From positions 248,001 through 312,000 of the forward strand of contig NZ_FMZV01000005.1 of the NCBI RefSeq assembly GCF_900101475.1: DNA of 64,000 bases, read 5' to 3'. The DNA comes from Ruegeria marina. GTDB taxonomy: Bacteria > Pseudomonadota > Alphaproteobacteria > Rhodobacterales > Rhodobacteraceae. Position numbers and translations under genes: made by a program. Under the pieces are notes generated by a model. The model saw only the letters and a list, made by a program, of their open reading frames with translations, ran no database searches and was not told where the DNA came from. Positions 62,897 to 64,000 of the stretch are shown piece after piece (the stretch's first letter is position 1; the number at the start of each line of letters is the position of its first letter).

Positions 62897-63715
62897 ATGG
62901 CAGAAGCAGGGATACAAACCGGAGGCGGGGCGCGGTTGCCCACGGGCGCGAAATCGCGCCGGGTCTACCTGTCGCTGCTGGAACGGATTTCCGCCGGTCG
63001 GCTGGAGCCAAGCCAGAAACTGCCGGGCGAAGAACAGCTTGCCGAGGATTTCGGAGTATCTCGCGTGACCGTGCGCCGGGCTCTCGATGCTCTGGCGGAA
63101 AACGGGTTTCTGACGCGGCGCGCGGGGAGCGGTACCCGTGTCCGGCCCCGTTCAACGGCGCCACAGCAAGTCACGATGGATTTCTCGACCCTGCTGCCAC
63201 AACTGGTGGAAATCGGGCGCAAGACCGAGGTGCGGCTGTTGTCGAGCCGTATCGACCAGCCACCGGAACACGTGGCGCGGGCGCTGGGGCTGGAACCGGG
63301 CGAGACGGTGCAGATCGCCCGGCGGACCCGCAGTATAGGCGGGACAGCCTATTCTCACCTTACCACCTTTGTTCCCGCTCGGATCGCAGCGGGCATATCG
63401 GATGCCGATCTGTCCAGTGAACCGCTGCATGTGCTGCTGGAACGCAATGGTGTGAAAATCGCCGACGCCCGGCAGTCCGTATCCGCCGCCCTTGCGGGGC
63501 CCGAGGTGGCCGCGACGCTCGGCGTGCCCGAAGGCTCGGCGCTGTTGTCGTTGGACCGGATCGTTCGCGATGCCGGGGGGCGGGGGGTCGAGTTCCTGTC
63601 CGGTCTCTACCGCCCGGACATGTTCCGCCTCGACATGAGCCTGACGCGGGTGGACCATGGAGGAGGCCGCCATTGGGAGCCGGCCATTACCCCGCTGGAG
63701 GAGACGCCCCGATGA
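62897..63715 (+). CDS. GntR-family regulator with UTRA effector domain
   Basis: 272 residues. The winged helix-turn-helix is at about 15-85 (LSLLERISAGRLEPSQKLPG, EDFGVSRVTVRRALDALAEN) and the HutC-type UTRA ligand domain follows at about 105-250 (ALGLEPGETVQIARRTRSI, EGSALLSLDRIVRDAGGRGV). It is divergent from the hyu operon with an operator at 62829 between them. The end overlaps a LeuC-like gene in ATGA fashion, so it also shares that transcript. Confidence 0.92.
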   Translation: MAEAGIQTGGGARLPTGAKSRRVYLSLLERISAGRLEPSQKLPGEEQLAEDFGVSRVTVRRALDALAENGFLTRRAGSGTRVRPRSTAPQQVTMDFSTLLPQLVEIGRKTEVRLLSSRIDQPPEHVARALGLEPGETVQIARRTRSIGGTAYSHLTTFVPARIAAGISDADLSSEPLHVLLERNGVKIADARQSVSAALAGPEVAATLGVPEGSALLSLDRIVRDAGGRGVEFLSGLYRPDMFRLDMSLTRVDHGGGRHWEPAITPLEETPR

Positions 63716-64000
63716 ATGCTCCGCTGACCCTGCTGGACAGGCTCTGGTCGCTGCACGAGGTGCATCAGGGCGAGGACGGCACCTCGCTGCTCTGGGTCGA
63801 CCGGCATCTGGTGCACGAGGGATCGCACCACGCCTTTGCAAAACTGGCCGAGCGGGGTCTGCCGGTGGCCGAACCCGGACTGACCTTTGCGGTGGTAGAT
63901 CATTATGCGCCGACGCGCAGGACGGGTCCGATGGCCGATCCGGCGATTGCCCGGATGATCGACACCCTGCGCGGCAATGCCACCCGGCATGGGCTGCGGC
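63712..64000 (+). CDS. 3-isopropylmalate dehydratase large-subunit-like (LeuC/aconitase family), partial
   Basis: The first 96 residues are visible (LTLLDRLWSLHEV, then SLLWVDRHLVHEGSHHAF and FAVVDHYAPTR). This is the standard start of the LeuC [4Fe-4S] hydro-lyase, which isomerises a hydroxy acid via an alkene intermediate. The cluster-binding cysteines lie beyond the window. Coupling to a catabolic GntR gene makes a degradation role more likely than leucine synthesis. Confidence 0.85.
   Translation, partial: MNAPLTLLDRLWSLHEVHQGEDGTSLLWVDRHLVHEGSHHAFAKLAERGLPVAEPGLTFAVVDHYAPTRRTGPMADPAIARMIDTLRGNATRHGLR

Noticed and set aside
1-64000. Search for tRNA, rRNA, CRISPR repeats, IS elements and prophage genes
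   Set aside because: I found no sequence that fits any of these by eye; the regions between genes are short, and the two gaps over 300 bases have no such features.

Overview
The window is GC-rich, densely packed DNA from an alphaproteobacterium, most likely a marine Rhodobacteraceae (Roseobacter group, Ruegeria-like). The division and cell-wall gene order, the paired DUF2484 genes behind murC, two TRAP transporters, the many ATGA start/stop overlaps and a hairpin-plus-GGAGTATTT intergenic motif all point there. The genus is an inference. I saw no rRNA, tRNA, CRISPR array, transposase or phage gene.

Region 1 (1-7.1 kb) is housekeeping and accessory: two EamA-type exporters, two SAM methyltransferases, a glutathione S-transferase next to L-serine dehydratase, and a BaiN/HI0933-type flavoprotein. 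Region 2 (7.4-23.4 kb) is a division and cell-wall block: ftsW-murG-murC, an APC permease, two DUF2484 genes and two tiny membrane ORFs, then murB-ddl-ftsQ-ftsA-ftsZ-lpxC-bamD-recN. A perfect 18-bp hairpin separates ftsZ from lpxC. Region 3 (23.5-31.5 kb) has a ClC channel, a signalling trio (LuxR response regulator, small exported sulfite-oxidase-fold protein, hybrid histidine kinase with Hpt) and an otnK-otnC sugar-acid pair.

Region 4 (31.7-48.3 kb) is the most interesting part. It holds an aromatic-acid catabolic cluster: Rieske dioxygenase alpha and beta subunits with a VanB-type reductase, an acyl-CoA ligase, a thiolase-like protein lacking thiolase residues, a DUF35 protein fused to a degenerate SDR, an isatin-hydrolase/kynurenine-formamidase-type cyclase, an SDR, a TRAP transporter, a hot-dog thioesterase, an IorA/IorB-type 2-oxoacid:ferredoxin oxidoreductase and two MarR regulators. 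Read together it suggests a route from indole-3-acetate through dioxindole-3-acetyl-CoA, isatin and isatinate to anthranilate. A steroid-type retro-aldolase would release acetyl-CoA. This is a hypothesis built from family logic and gene neighbourhood.

Region 5 (48.4-64 kb) is a second catabolic island: a Cys-less Asp/Glu-racemase-fold protein, a second TRAP system, an opine-dehydrogenase-like/3-hydroxyacyl-CoA-dehydrogenase pair, and a seven-gene leftward operon (tautomerase-SnoaL fusion, hyuB, hyuA, isochorismatase-fold hydrolase, PEP mutase/isocitrate-lyase family enzyme, flavoprotein dehydrogenase, aminotransferase). The operon diverges from a GntR regulator and a LeuC-like dehydratase cut by the window edge.

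A related 16-bp operator-like sequence (about ATATGAAAAWKCATRT) occurs in the promoter regions of the dioxygenase/MarR pair, both TRAP systems, the second MarR/ior operon and the opine-dehydrogenase-like gene. This suggests that one MarR-type regulon spans regions 4 and 5.
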